Shown here: positions 36,229 through 53,904 of the stretch, piece by piece
Numbering within the stretch: position 1 is the first letter of the stretch
Layout: each line of letters opens with the position of its first letter
Assembly (NCBI GenBank): GCA_021464245.1
Contig: JADCRB010000019.1
Location: 3,748,595 to 3,812,594, forward strand
Reading direction: 5' to 3'
From: Carallia brachiata
Taxonomy: Eukaryota > Streptophyta > Magnoliopsida > Malpighiales > Rhizophoraceae
DNA length: 64,000 bases
Program-made: the position numbers and the translations under genes
The notes under the pieces: model-generated
Databases searched by the model: none
The model's input: only the letters and a program-made list of their open reading frames with translations
What the model was told of the DNA's origin: nothing

Positions 36229-36354
36229 ATTAAAACAACATTAAGAGCACTTCTTCCTCAAAAAAATGTAACTTTTTTCTAAGAACCAGAGCTCATATGG
36301 GGATAGGACCACCTGTTTTGAATGGGCAAAACAAAGGGGCCTACTTGCTCCACC

Positions 36355-36361
36355 TATTTAA
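36355..36361 (+). promoter_or_regulatory. TATA-like box of CER2-like gene
   Basis: TATTTAA about 150 bases before the ATG at 36508, followed by a C/T-rich leader (gtctctccttg...). Reasonable core-promoter placement; start site not shown. Confidence 0.5.
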
Positions 36362-36507
36362 GAAGAGTGAGTGTAACTCTGTCGTCCCAAAAATTCTACC
36401 GTCTCTCCTTGTTGTTCAGAGAAGACAAGCGACGGAGGGGGGGGGGGCACTCTCTGCAATTTCAGCTCACAAAACAGTAGAGCTCCTCTTACAGTCTCGG
36501 CCTTAAA

Positions 36508-36959
36508 ATGGCATCGACTACTCTCATAAGCCCAGTTTCAGGTGTAAGCCTATCATCGGTGGTGCCAAGCCGAGTGACTGGACCAGACAGAGACGTCCAT
36601 GAACTCACCAACATGGACTTGGCCTTGAAGCTCCATTACATCAGAGGCGTGTACCTTTTCAAGAGGGAAGCAGTTCAGGACCTTACAATTTACGACTTGA
36701 AAGAACCCATGTTCCCGTTGCTGACCCTCTACTTCACAGCGTCTGGTCGGATTCGGAGATCCGCCGAAACAGGCAGGCCTTTCATCAAGTGCAACGATGG
36801 GGGCGTGCGGATTGCTGAAGCCTACTGTGACAAGACGATCGAGGAGTGGTTGGTGTTGAAGAGTGAGAATTGTTCGCTTGATGACCATCTCGTTTGTGAT
36901 CAAGTCCTTGGTCCTGATCTAGGATTCTCCCCTCTAGTCTTTGTCCAGGTAATGGCTAT

Positions 36960-36992
<33 letters not shown>

Positions 36993-39900
36993 TATGGGAA
37001 CTGATAGAACGGAAGGGTGAAGCTCCAAACCTAATCTCAGTTGGTTGGAGGACACTTCCTTCCACGAGTACAGCTAATGCTGCTCCTCTCTCAATCAGTA
37101 CACTTCCCTAAGATCGCATTTATTTTAAGGGTGCAATATATGTTCAGAAATTTTTGTCAGATATTTTTGCCTAATTAATTAACATGTTGAAGTGTGATGA
37201 ACCACACCGATAAAATGTAAAAAAAAAAATATTTTTTATTACTTTATTTTATTGTTACACAAAATATTAATGTATTATGAAAAAATTAAAAATTTGTTAT
37301 ACTTAACCTCATAATGAAATAAAAATTTAGATAAAAATCTTTAAATGCTTACTTTTTTTTTTTCTTATTTTATTAACTATAATACGTGCATATGTCATAG
37401 TAGCTTCTGCCTAGAAACTGAAAAGCTAGCGCCTAGATGTACCTGGGGATCTCTCTGCTGATAATTCTTGTTTTAGGATACATACATGGCAATGTTTGTG
37501 TGTAAAACCAGAGGGCTGCTTTCTTTGATCTGTTCCAGAAAGTGGAGTCCATAATTTTCGTAAGGCACAGGAGTGCTTTACCCAATTTTTGTTACGAGTC
37601 CTGTTACCCAGACGAGAAAAATTAAATATAAAATAGATATATAACAATTGATTGTTTTACACAATAAGTTAATTAATATTTATAAAAAAAATTAATAAAA
37701 AATACATTTATTTTTTATTATAAATATTAATCAATTGATTACTCAAAATAATTGATCAATTGTTATAATTGCTATACGTCTATTTCACATTTGCATTTTT
37801 TCGGCGTGTAACTAAATTTTCCTTTTTGTTATTGCCCATAATGACTTATGCCAATTTGGGTATCGTTTTGGCGGCATATCTGAATGAATTAGAATTAATT
37901 AGTTGTTGCCAAAAGGAAAATTTCTGAATGCATTAGTAAAAGGGGAAATCAGCGGCAGTAAAACCACTTTTGTTATTTCCTTTGGCAAAATGATAAGAGT
38001 GGAGAGCAACCTCTCATTTTCTTCCTTCTTTCCAGCCCAAAAGTATGAGAGAGAGAGAGGAAATTAGGGTCTTACTATTTACTAGATGAGTCTATTGGGT
38101 CTTGAATTGAACTACAAGGTAACGGGGGGAGGGACTCTGTTCAGTGCTTCATCTCAGTTTCTTTTTTATTTATCTATTTTTAAGAAAGTTCATAGCCCAT
38201 AGTAGACCTAAAAAAAAAAAAGGAGAACTAGTAAGAAGTGAGATTCAAGTCCTCACGACAACCAATCCGGCAATGCCAGTTGGTTGGTGTTCCATCTCCT
38301 TATTGGTCTGCAAACATTTACACTTCGGAATGCAAGTGGACTGTGGACCATTCACAAAAACGCCACAGCAAAGATAGCAATTAAAGAGGGTGACATCCAC
38401 CAAATTAAACCAAGTGACCAACTCCAATTCCGGGCTATAATAGTTTCCACTTGTATCAAGACATTGCATGTGTACAGCGGTGGAATACCTTCCCATCCCA
38501 ATCCAGGCAGTTATGATGCAGTTCTTTAACTAGCCATATTGCCATTTATAGCGATCAAGGGCTTTGGACCAAAAGCAGTTGAGAAGGTGCTGAATTGATG
38601 CAATTAGTAGATTGAAAAGTGGATGGAACATGTGACTGTGACTGTGACTGTGACAGTTAGCTAAACTGAAAACTATGAGGATTGTTATATTGACTTTCTA
38701 CTTCGTACAGACTAAGATCATTTAATTTAGTGACAAGCACTGCTAACAGAACGACCATGCTTGTTCAAATTTCAATGGAGTCGATTTGCATGGGTCTATG
38801 TGCACTTGATATGCCAATTCAGTCCGTTGGAAAGAAGAAAATTTGTCAAGTTGCTGTTCGTAATTAATTCCTGGGAAATATTGCAAGGGAAAATTGGTCA
38901 ATTGGTGGAATTCTTTTGGTAGGATCAAATAATAAGCATTCGAAAAAAAAAAAAAAAAAAGGAATGTGTACGTTATTATTTTAGTATTATATAATACAAT
39001 AAGGTAGTGAAGTTCTTAATTTTTTTAATATAACTAGGTTATTATCTAGAAATTTATTTTGTTATATTGTATCGGTTCTCTATCTTTCTTTGAATTTTTT
39101 TTCCCATTTTTCCTTTGGAGGGTGGAAAATTTATCTGCTATTCCGGTATTAAATGATTTGCATTGAATAACTTCCGTCTTGTTGGAATTTTTTTTTTCTT
39201 TTTTGGTCTAATGGAAATTTTTGGTTGTCATCAGTTCACCTGGTTCAAGTGTGAAGGCATGTCGGTGGGACTCAGCTGGGCTCATGTGCTTGGAGACCCA
39301 TTCTCAGCTTCAAACTTCGTTAACATGTGGGCCCTTATGATGCAGGGTCACGTGCCGCAGGGGTCTCTCCACGTGCCGTATCCTGGGAGTCCGATTACCC
39401 ACATCCTACTCCGCGAAGGAAACCGTTTGCCCTGAAACACGTTGACCCGGTTGGGGACTACTGGCTAACGTCCAATAACTGTAAATGCGAACTCACTCCT
39501 TCCTTTTCACTCCCAAACATCTGGAAAACATATTTTCAAGATCAACTGGTCTTGGCCGGCCTGCCAAGAACTCACGTTTCAACGTTCTCGCCGCGGTGAT
39601 ATGGAAATCTTTGTCTAAGATCAGGAAGATTCTGGGCCAAGAATTGTCACAATTTGCACAAGCAATTACCGCGATAGGAGTAGTACTGAAGTTCCAAGAA
39701 ACAAGAGTGTTCAGCGTTGTCAAGGCAGATTTCTCCGTGGAAAAAAGCGGCATACTTGAATTGGCGGAACTAATTGCCGAGAAGCAGGAAGAGGAGAACA
39801 GCTTAATTGACAAAACTGTGGAGAGTCATGGAGCTAAAACGGACTGCTTGTTTATATGGGACACATTTGACATTTGCAAACTTGGAGGAGGCAAATATTT

Positions 39901-40105
39901 ATGGTGTGGAATTGAAGGGTCCAAGCCTGCTTTTGCAAATTATACGATCAAAGGTGTCGGTGATGAGGGAGCGGTTCTTGTGCTTCCAGGACCGGAGAGG
40001 GGGACGGAGAAAGGTGGTGTTGGGAGGACAGTGACCGTGATTTTGCCGGAGAATCAGCTTCCAGAGCTAAGGAGTGTACTTAAAGAGGACTGGGATGTTG
40101 TTTGA
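36508..40105 (+). CDS. CER2/CER26-like BAHD-family protein (wax elongation), two exons, disrupted as read
   Basis: Exon 1 is 36508-36948 (147 codons, starts MASTTLISPVSG, contains MDLALKLHYIRGVYLF, SGRIRRSAETGRPFIKCND and SPLVFVQ). A 2.3 kb GT-AG intron follows, then exon 2 at 39235-40105 (FTWFKCEGMSVGLSWAH, HVLGD as the HxxxD motif at residues 164-168, RFNVLAAVIWKSL, ending KEDWDVV). The BAHD DFGWG motif is missing, as in CER2-type proteins. Those act with KCS condensing enzymes at the ER to extend very-long-chain acyl chains for cuticular wax, not as free acyltransferases. Exon 2 needs two frame changes: between about 39375 and 39425 (before ALKHVDPVGDYW) and at about 39485, where one A appears missing (NNCK then M-R-T-H-S-F). 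It is a recent pseudogene or carries consensus errors. The large intron holds a MITE and T-runs. Confidence 0.8.
37628..37795. repeat. MITE-like inverted repeat in CER2-like intron
   Basis: The left arm (aaatagatatataacaattgat...ttaattaatatttata) is matched by the reverse complement of the right arm (aaatagacgtatagcaatta...gattaatatttataa). A related copy appears at 61070-61240. No coding capacity. Confidence 0.6.
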
Positions 40106-40109
40106 ATCA

Positions 40110-41735
40110 GTTGATATGATATTATTCTATCTGGGTCAGCGGTTTGCAGAAGTGTCCCTTGGTCTTTGATTATAGAGGGCGGAACTACTTACTCAATTTG
40201 TACATTCTGCAAGCGAATAAACTATAAGATGATTAAACTAAAGTGATTCAACGTTTTTAATCTTCGGATAGTGATAGGATTACAATGTGATTAGTAAGAA
40301 TCCATTCAACTGTTAGATCATTAGCAGCCAGTTAATTAATACAATTTATGTGGGCAGGGAACTGCATTGGGGCTTACCATAAACAGAAAGACTGAGTTGA
40401 CCAACTAAACCCCAAAACCATCTTATCAGACCAATTCTGGGGTGGAGATGTGGGCTGATTTCAAATGCGAAGAGACGAGTTTTGCTGGGATTGGGTTTCG
40501 AGTTGAGTTGATGAAATGGCCTGACCCAAGAGGAATGCAAGCTGAATTCCTGCAAATACAGAGATTAGGAGTACTGGGTGAGATCCGGACATCAGCACTT
40601 TGATACATAAATTAGTACAAGATCTGAGGAAAATAAGTAATGTAATTAATAGATCACAAATGAGTGTACTTTAGTACTGTTACTCTAATCAGCATTATAG
40701 TAATGATATATGCGGATGTCATTGTATCATAGGCTATTCTCGAGCCATGCTTCAAGAAGGAAGCATTTTTGTAGTTGGCTAGCATTTGGGCCCAATATGA
40801 GTGGTGATCGAATTTCTCCTAACGCTATTATTGTACTATTATAGTTCGTGAAGAAGGAGAAATTAGAGTCTTCAATTATGAATTTGTAACCGGTGAGATA
40901 CGTGTTTCTATGCATCTAGCATTCGTCTTGTTTTTGGTTCGAGTCGTGAAGCTCAAAGACCATTTCTATAAGTTTGTATTTGAGCTCGAATCGGGCTAAT
41001 ACATACATTGGCCACAAAAGTACAAAATGAGGCCCCGACAGATACATCTGGATCTCATGCTTATCTATGTTAGGAAGTTAGATCAAGACAAAGATATGGT
41101 ATGCGAAGATTAATTAATCAGATTTAAATTGATTAGTCACATGAAGCCTAGAAGAAGAAACTACAAAATTAGGAATTGAATTAGGGCATATGAACGTTCT
41201 GTGCACAAGGTACAAAGTATTTATTTCACTTAACAAGAAACTTATCTTCGTGTACACATTACACACCAACAAACAGAAAGTGAAGTTGTAAGATTCAGGA
41301 CAATAGACTAATGCAGAACATAGAAAGTACACATCAGGTCACAACTCACAATTAAGATTTTGAAGACGGATAGTAACTTGACTGGTCTCGAATCTCTGTC
41401 TAGAGGTTTGAGAACACATCTCCAAGCCAGTAGCCTACTACCCATCCTCAAAATTTTGTTACTTCGATTGATCATTTACATCGCACCGCCGGTGATTAAT
41501 AATGCCAACAGAAAATCCGGCGACTTTTGCTTTCAGACAAGGGCACCGTGTGAATTTCATTCACCTGATATGGTGCATGCCTGTGTAAAGCAATAAAAGA
41601 TTTGTCTCGCTTGTTTTATTCCATATTGATTCGAATCAATCGTTTAACCCAAATGTTCTGTCACTTGACTTGTCTAATTAGATCGCACAATTGTTGATAA
41701 TTAAAAAAAAATGACGCCATTTAAACGAAAGATCA
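40110..41735. other. Intergenic, no supported gene
   Basis: Ordinary mixed-composition DNA downstream of the CER2-like gene. The short open frames here show no family features. Possible AATAAA-type polyadenylation signals (gcgaataaactata near 40214) lie ~110 bases after the stop codon. Confidence 0.5.
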
Positions 41736-41737
41736 AT

Positions 41738-42030
41738 TTTTTTTAATAAAAAAAATATATTACAGATATATCGGTTATCAGATTTGTGAATTAATACTAA
41801 ATAACTTTTGTTCAACCACCCAAAAAAGTCAGACCCACCATTTGAGCAACCAAGTGTGACTGTTCCACTAAAGATCACAACAATTACTGAGTCGTGTATC
41901 TAATATTGCGCATGATTTTTTACACCTGAATGTCACCCAGCTTGTGTTAGAGAGAAACACGAGTGCGAGAAATCGAACTTAAGTCGTTAATATAAAAATA
42001 TATTTACTTACTATTAAATTACCACCTCAA
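41738..42030 (-). repeat. SINE-like dispersed repeat, copy D
   Basis: The plus strand begins ttttttttaataaaaaaaat, then acagatatatcggttatcag, and ends cgagaaatcgaacttaagtc and tactattaaattaccacctc. This is the same layout as the copies at 6990 and 10305. Confidence 0.45.
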
Positions 42031-42257
42031 TTGATTAATGAGAAATGAGCATAGCTCATTGATATATGGATTCGGTTCCATAGGTGAACTTCATGAGACC
42101 GACTTTCGATTGAATTAATTAAAAGAGAAAGAGAGAGAGAGAGAGAAGCTACGTGTGCAAGAGCAATGTGTAATGCGTGTGCTTAAAATGCCCAACATCT
42201 GCACATTAGTTTATGTTGTAGTATAATGATAAAACAATTATTCGTTATCATATCATA

Positions 42258-42600
42258 AATTTTTTTTGACGGAAAAAAGTCACTTTGTAAGTATATGAAT
42301 TCTCAAATCCTTAAGTCTAGATTAAAGGTTACTTATCAGTGTCTTTATTCAATCTTCTTATAGGGAGAATTCACTACTTAAGTATTGATGAACCCGACGT
42401 GACTCCCCCACCTCTTACTACAGTGTATTGAATCGGATTCTTATAGCCGGTCATCATTAGATTCTTCAAACCTAGTATTTCGGGTAAGGACATCTAGTAC
42501 ATTGGCTACGAAGAATTGCATAACACGAAAATTTGAATTTGAGTCGATTACGTGAAAAATACGTTAAAATACCATTCAGACTATCATCTTCTGTCGTGTT
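42258..42600 (-). repeat. SINE-like dispersed repeat, copy E
   Basis: Adjacent to copy D and in the same orientation: a T-run, then ctttgtaagtatatgaattc, and a distal block gaatttgagtcgattacgtg then aaaaatacgttaaaatacca equivalent to the tRNA-like head. A GA microsatellite (42128-42148) lies between the two copies. Confidence 0.45.
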
Positions 42601-43429
42601 GTATTACAAATTATGAATAAAATTTTTCCGTGAAGATATTAAGGAGGGCTAATCGTATGCCCAAGACATTTATTCTTCTAATGGGCGCAACCTAACACGG
42701 ACAATCACAAAAGTTTGTCGTTATCCATCAACAGATCATCTTCTCGGAGGTGAATAACTTGAGGAATTGGTAGGCGTTAAATGTTGTATAAATTTGAGTA
42801 AGTTTGGGCATATAAGTAGAAAATGATTATTAAGTAAAATTTATCATATTAATTGTCAACTCGTCACTTAACAATGATATAATATTTTTGATTCAATCAT
42901 ATATATATTTTTTAAAAGAGGTGACTTTAATTAGAAGATGTTTTTTTTTTTTGTTAGTAACTCAGAGATTTGGACTGTTCAATGATTGCGGACCCAATGA
43001 CAAATGTATCTCAGTAATTTTTTGATTGTTAAAAATAAAACTTCATTACGCAGTAGCAATACAATAAGGAAACATGGTCACGATCTATATCCCAAAAAAA
43101 AAAAAGCAATAAATTTTCCGATTATTCATTGCGTTGCCATCAAAATTTTTCATTAAAAATAATAAAAGACAATAACCAGTTCAGATCTTGTACATTTGAT
43201 TTTAATATTAAGTGTCAAATTTTAATTAATTTTAACCTGCTATGAAAAATATTGTTTTTGGTACATCAGATGAAATAAAAGTAAAATTGACTAAAAAAAA
43301 ATTAAAGTCAAGGGAAGACAACCTTATTTCTATGGCCTTCAAGAAGTAACAGTAGACTTAAAAAAAAAAAAGAAGTTGATTCAAAAGTACCTCTTTACTG
43401 ATTACCTGAACATTTAATTTGATTAAAAA

Positions 43430-44042
43430 AAATATATGAGTTTCTTTTTTAAAAAATGTGAGATATCCAAATCTGCCAAAAGTGTGCACATAATCTTTTA
43501 ATACTCTCAAGTAGTGTGACAAGTGGATGTGACGAAACTGCACTTGCGGTGATCAGCCACAAGACTTGCAAAGAATCAGTTTCTACAGCGACTTACCAAT
43601 GATCCAAGTATCACGCAAACTCAAGATCTTGTCTAATGGCAAGTAGCTTTGCAACCATATTACCACAGATCCCTGTAGAAACCATGAAGCCATTAAGCCA
43701 TATTCTGCCCCTATTTCGCGGCAAACCCCCGAAGCCTGTTGGACCAAGATTGGCTATAGCACTCCCATTGGTATTTAATTTAACCCAACCATGAGGAGGA
43801 GGCTCCCATCCAACTAGACGAACAGAAACAGAGGGTCTATCGTCTGAAAATGCAAAACTATTCATGCAATCGATAAATATGTCAAGTATTCGCCGAAACT
43901 TCAAAGGAAAACTCATCTTAATTATGCGAAAGACCTCCTCATTAGTGTGAGTCCATATCGACCAGCATGCACATAAAAACATCACACCTTGTCTATCTAA
44001 ATGTTCCGAACTAACCTGCTCTGGAAAATATGGTTCCCTCAA
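43430..44042 (-). pseudogene. LINE-derived RNase H domain fragment
   Basis: The minus-strand frame of 143 codons (44042-43611) contains a WSIWTHTNEEVFR segment and then VGWEPPPHGWVKLNTNGSA (the first RNase H strand, with the D of LNTDG replaced by N). GPTGFGGLPRNRGRIWLNGF and AKLLAIRQDLEFA follow. After a stop, VETDSLQVLWLI, SSHPLVTLLESI and IWISHIF continue in another frame. This is the C-terminal RNase H found in plant L1-type ORF2 proteins and in domesticated RVT_3 genes. The lost catalytic Asp and the broken frame mark it as a relic. Confidence 0.75.
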
Positions 44043-44767
44043 AATAATATTTTTTCCTTGTTTACGGTAAGAGGAACCAACAAGAATTGCAAAGGACGCT
44101 TTTCCTCAAAAAAAAAAAAAAAAAAAACCGCCACGCAAAGAAAGAAATAGAGACGGAAAATCGAGAAAGGGCAAGAAAAAAGAGAGTGGGTTGTCAACGC
44201 CTCAACGCCAAGTCTCTGGCCAAACGCATGAAGACACGGAAAGAGCATTCTTCGAAAAAAAAAAATGCAACACTACTGACTAGTTTTAATTAAATAATAT
44301 TAAAATAATAACTTATTTTTTTATTATTTTAAATTCAATCATTTAATAATTTATTAAATCAATTCACCTATTTAATATTATGTCATTCTTATATTTAATT
44401 TTATTATATATTAATAAATCTCGAACTCACGTTCACACTTAATATCGTAGCTATTCGGAGTATAAGAATAGTATTCGGAAACGTGATAAGTAGGAGTACA
44501 TTTAATTTGTCCAAAAATTTATGGTCAAGCTCGTGCTTTCTTCCGTCCTCTCCGTTGGGTTGGGTCCCACCTTAACATCGCTCTTTGTCCCCACCTTCGC
44601 TCTTCGCTAGTTTTCTACTTCTCTTGTCTTCGTGTCTTCGTCCTCTTCCTCCGCTCACCTACCCTGCCCCGTTCCCATCTTCTAGGGCGCTGTCTTCGCC
44701 AGAAAGAGAGACACTTAGGCAAAGCCGATTGGCTGACTCGGAGCAGCTCAAGTAAGTGAGCGGTACG

Positions 44768-51142
<6,375 letters not shown>

Positions 51143-51459
51143 CAGTTCCAATTTCATGGTCGGTCTAAGGTTGATCAGATTCTAGTAGCCTTGCCCATAT
51201 AAGCATTAAATTTATTCATCACTTGTTGAAAGTTTTTGTTGACCATTACATTCCAGCCTCTCAGGGGTCCAGCGGAGGATTGTCTTCAGAAATTCAAATT
51301 ATGTTGTCTGTCTACCATTTGTTTCTCTGCAAGTTTTGCTCCCTCAAATATTATGGTGCTGTTACTTGCTGCTGATCAACTTGGCAAACACAGATTAGCA
51401 CTGTTAACACGGTAACTAGTTACAAAGTTTCAAGAAGACGCATTAGAAGGTGACTGTAG

Positions 51460-51700
51460 TTGTTATCAGCTGTATGTAAGTGTTGTAAATGATGTTATTG
51501 CAAAATAAAGCTGGGGTTTGCAATAACATCATTTACAAAGAAAATTACAGAAACTAATCAGCTTTGTTGTATTAAATGATGTTATTGTAAAATGAAGCTG
51601 GGGTTTGCAATAACATCTTAAATAAAGAAAATTTCAATAGCTGATCAGCTTTGTTGAAGTACATGATGTTATAATAAAGCTGGGATTTGATTTTTGTGGT
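51460..51700. repeat. Tandem hairpin repeat just downstream of the reductase
   Basis: A ~110-base unit occurs about 2.5 times. The first unit holds a perfect 22-base inverted repeat: arms 51483-51504 and 51517-51538 (core gatgttattgcaaa / tttgcaataacatc), with a 12-base loop ataaagctgggg. The second unit (about 51575-51640) keeps the hairpin with a G-T pair; the third is partial. It starts ~340 bases after the stop codon, so it may lie in the 3' UTR or just beyond. Confidence 0.8.
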
Positions 51701-52029
51701 TGATCGATCAGCTGTGTGATAATTTCGTGAACAATGTTCAGCAAAATTTCACTTTTATCTTAGTTCTTTACATCAGTAAAATCGAGCTCAACGATTATAA
51801 ATCGCAAAACAAGAGATTTGTTTTATAAAGGAGGATCGTCAGCCCGTTGTTTTTTCTTCTACAATCCAGAAGAAAAAATGTTAAAGAGATTTAATTCTAG
51901 CAAGTCATCTTTTATTTACTAATTAGCAAACAAATATGCTTATGGGAAGCTCCCCTAACTTTGGGATTTGTCACGCAAGATATTAAATTATAATATGTAA
52001 AATTCAAGATTAAAAAAAAAAATCACTCG

Positions 52030-52330
52030 AAGTAGTAGTTTAGCAATAAAATAGTGTGTTTTTATACTACGAGTCTTGAGTTTAAGCTCTTGTACACGCA
52101 TTACGGGAATTGTTTCACGTATAAGCAGTAATGTATGGCATTGGGAGTAAGTTCGTTCGCCTGGATTCTAGTAGTGGAATGATGTTCGGCTCTGTTAGTA
52201 TTCGGGAAATGGGTCAATCCCTTTAGAATTGTTGAACGAGATTTAATAAACGAAGGTTACTCTGTCATGGGCTCAAGGATCCGATGATCGACATATTTAA
52301 TACGAATTTTTTTTTTGGTAAAAAAAAGAT
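52030..52330 (+). repeat. SINE-like dispersed repeat, copy F
   Basis: Head-first on the plus strand: gaagtagtagtttagcaata then ctacgagtcttgagtttaag (tRNA-like). It ends with ggatccgatgatcgacatat and an A-rich tail near 52320-52330. It matches the reverse complement of the leftward copies. Confidence 0.45.
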
Positions 52331-52339
52331 TAACAAGGA

Positions 52340-53790
52340 GGGAAAAAAATTCTCAATTATGTTCAAAAGATTTATTGGGAAAACGAAACAAAGGAAAAGC
52401 CGCATGGTCAGAGGATATCTTCCCTATTTACATATCCTCCTCGGCTTAGTACAAGAGTAGGAGAAGAGTGGATGTATATATTCGCAGCTTTCTTCTTACA
52501 ATTTTTATAGAGAGGTTGTTTCTACATCTCAAACTCATAATCTCGAGATCACTAAAAGAGTAACTTAACTATTATGTCAAGGCTAGCCTCCTCCTTTTAG
52601 AAAGGTTACATTTTTTTTAGCCGTTTTTTCACAGTTACATTCATTTTGGCACTGCTACAAGAAGCGGCTCAATTTGAAGGGACAAAAATTGATTAAAATG
52701 CACTGGCGAAAAAGACCAAAACTGGAATTTCCAATACAAAAGGCTGTGTTCTTTCCCTTTTTTTTATTTTTCTTTAATCAAAATTTTGGATGTTGCAGGA
52801 TGATGACAGTGATGTAGAATATGAATAGAGGTATTTCCTGACGTTGCAGAGAAGCTTCAGCTGACGCTGCAGCAGGTGTCAAGGTGGCTTTTTTTTTTTT
52901 TTAGCCTGGATTACTAACTTGCCATTGGTTATTTCCACGTCGGGTCTTTGAGTGAAACTTTTAGCATCAATTCTATGATACTTCTCAATTGTTTGCTTAC
53001 TAGGATGGTCAAATGGCATATACGCTTGTGTGTGGGTGTGTCATGTAGGTTTGCTTTGGATTTTCTGCTCCTCATATATTTTTATTTCTTGAAGATCTTT
53101 CAAAAAGTATCTTTTCAAACTAAATAAATAGGTAGTTGTCTTCGACTCAATTGTGGGATTTTCTTAGACTGAGTAAGTGACTTTCGGGTTATATGATCAT
53201 CTCAATTGATGATAACAGCTGTTTTGGCTAGGTGCTGATCCCTTCTGGTTTGTCAAGAGAATACAGTCACGCAAATAGCACAACTGTTGACGCTTCCTTG
53301 ACCATGTATATATAACTAATGATGGTCGGTCTTGAAGACCTACTTCAGAAACTTCACAACCTGCTACATGGTGAGAGAAGGGATGAACATTTTACAGTAC
53401 CAATATTGTTCAATAGCAGCTTCTGTCTGCAGTGAATTCTGCAGAAGGATTAGATACAAATGGACTAGCAGATGGGTACTAATTCCACCTTGAAGGAAAA
53501 GTAAACAATGGAACTCAATGCTGCTGTGCCGAAATTTGATGAAGTTGGGCGAAGATATTAAGGGGCGAGTTCAAGAGGGAGAGAACTGCTGCACAGCTCT
53601 CTCAGGTTGTTTCCATCTTGTCAAATCCTTTTTCCAATCGCTTGCAATTCTTGTCTGCTTTTGGTCTTGTGAATATGAGATGAACTCGGGATTAGATGAA
53701 TAGTCAAGGTAGAGAAATGAACCAAGTGAACTAGTTAAAGAAGGTAAAGAAGTAAGTAGTTCACTGGGTTAAAGAAGGTAGAGAAACATT
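52340..53790. other. Intergenic, no supported gene
   Basis: Parts of 52790-53620 have gene-like base composition and short open stretches (for example 53518-53703 plus), but I can assign no family, exon structure or motif. Possibly an eroded pseudogene. Confidence 0.4.
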
Positions 53791-53793
53791 ACT

Positions 53794-53904
53794 GTTAAAG
53801 AAACAGAAACATAGAAAAAGAGTCTTAACCGTAAAAAGTAGACTTATATCTATTTATATTAAAAGCACTAAGAAACATAAAAAAGACACGTATACCCTTT
53901 AACA
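53794..53904 (-). repeat. Probable very short 3' LTR of the copia element
   Basis: On the minus strand it begins TGTTAAAG directly after the polypurine tract and ends CTTTAACA, a perfect 8-base terminal inverted repeat, 111 bases overall. It contains tataaatagatataag as a TATA-like signal. With no partner LTR in the window the right boundary is inferred only from the inverted ends. Confidence 0.55.

Noticed and set aside
52790..53703. Possible eroded gene between the reductase and the copia element
   Set aside because: Gene-like composition in places, but no family, splice structure or consistent frame could be supported.
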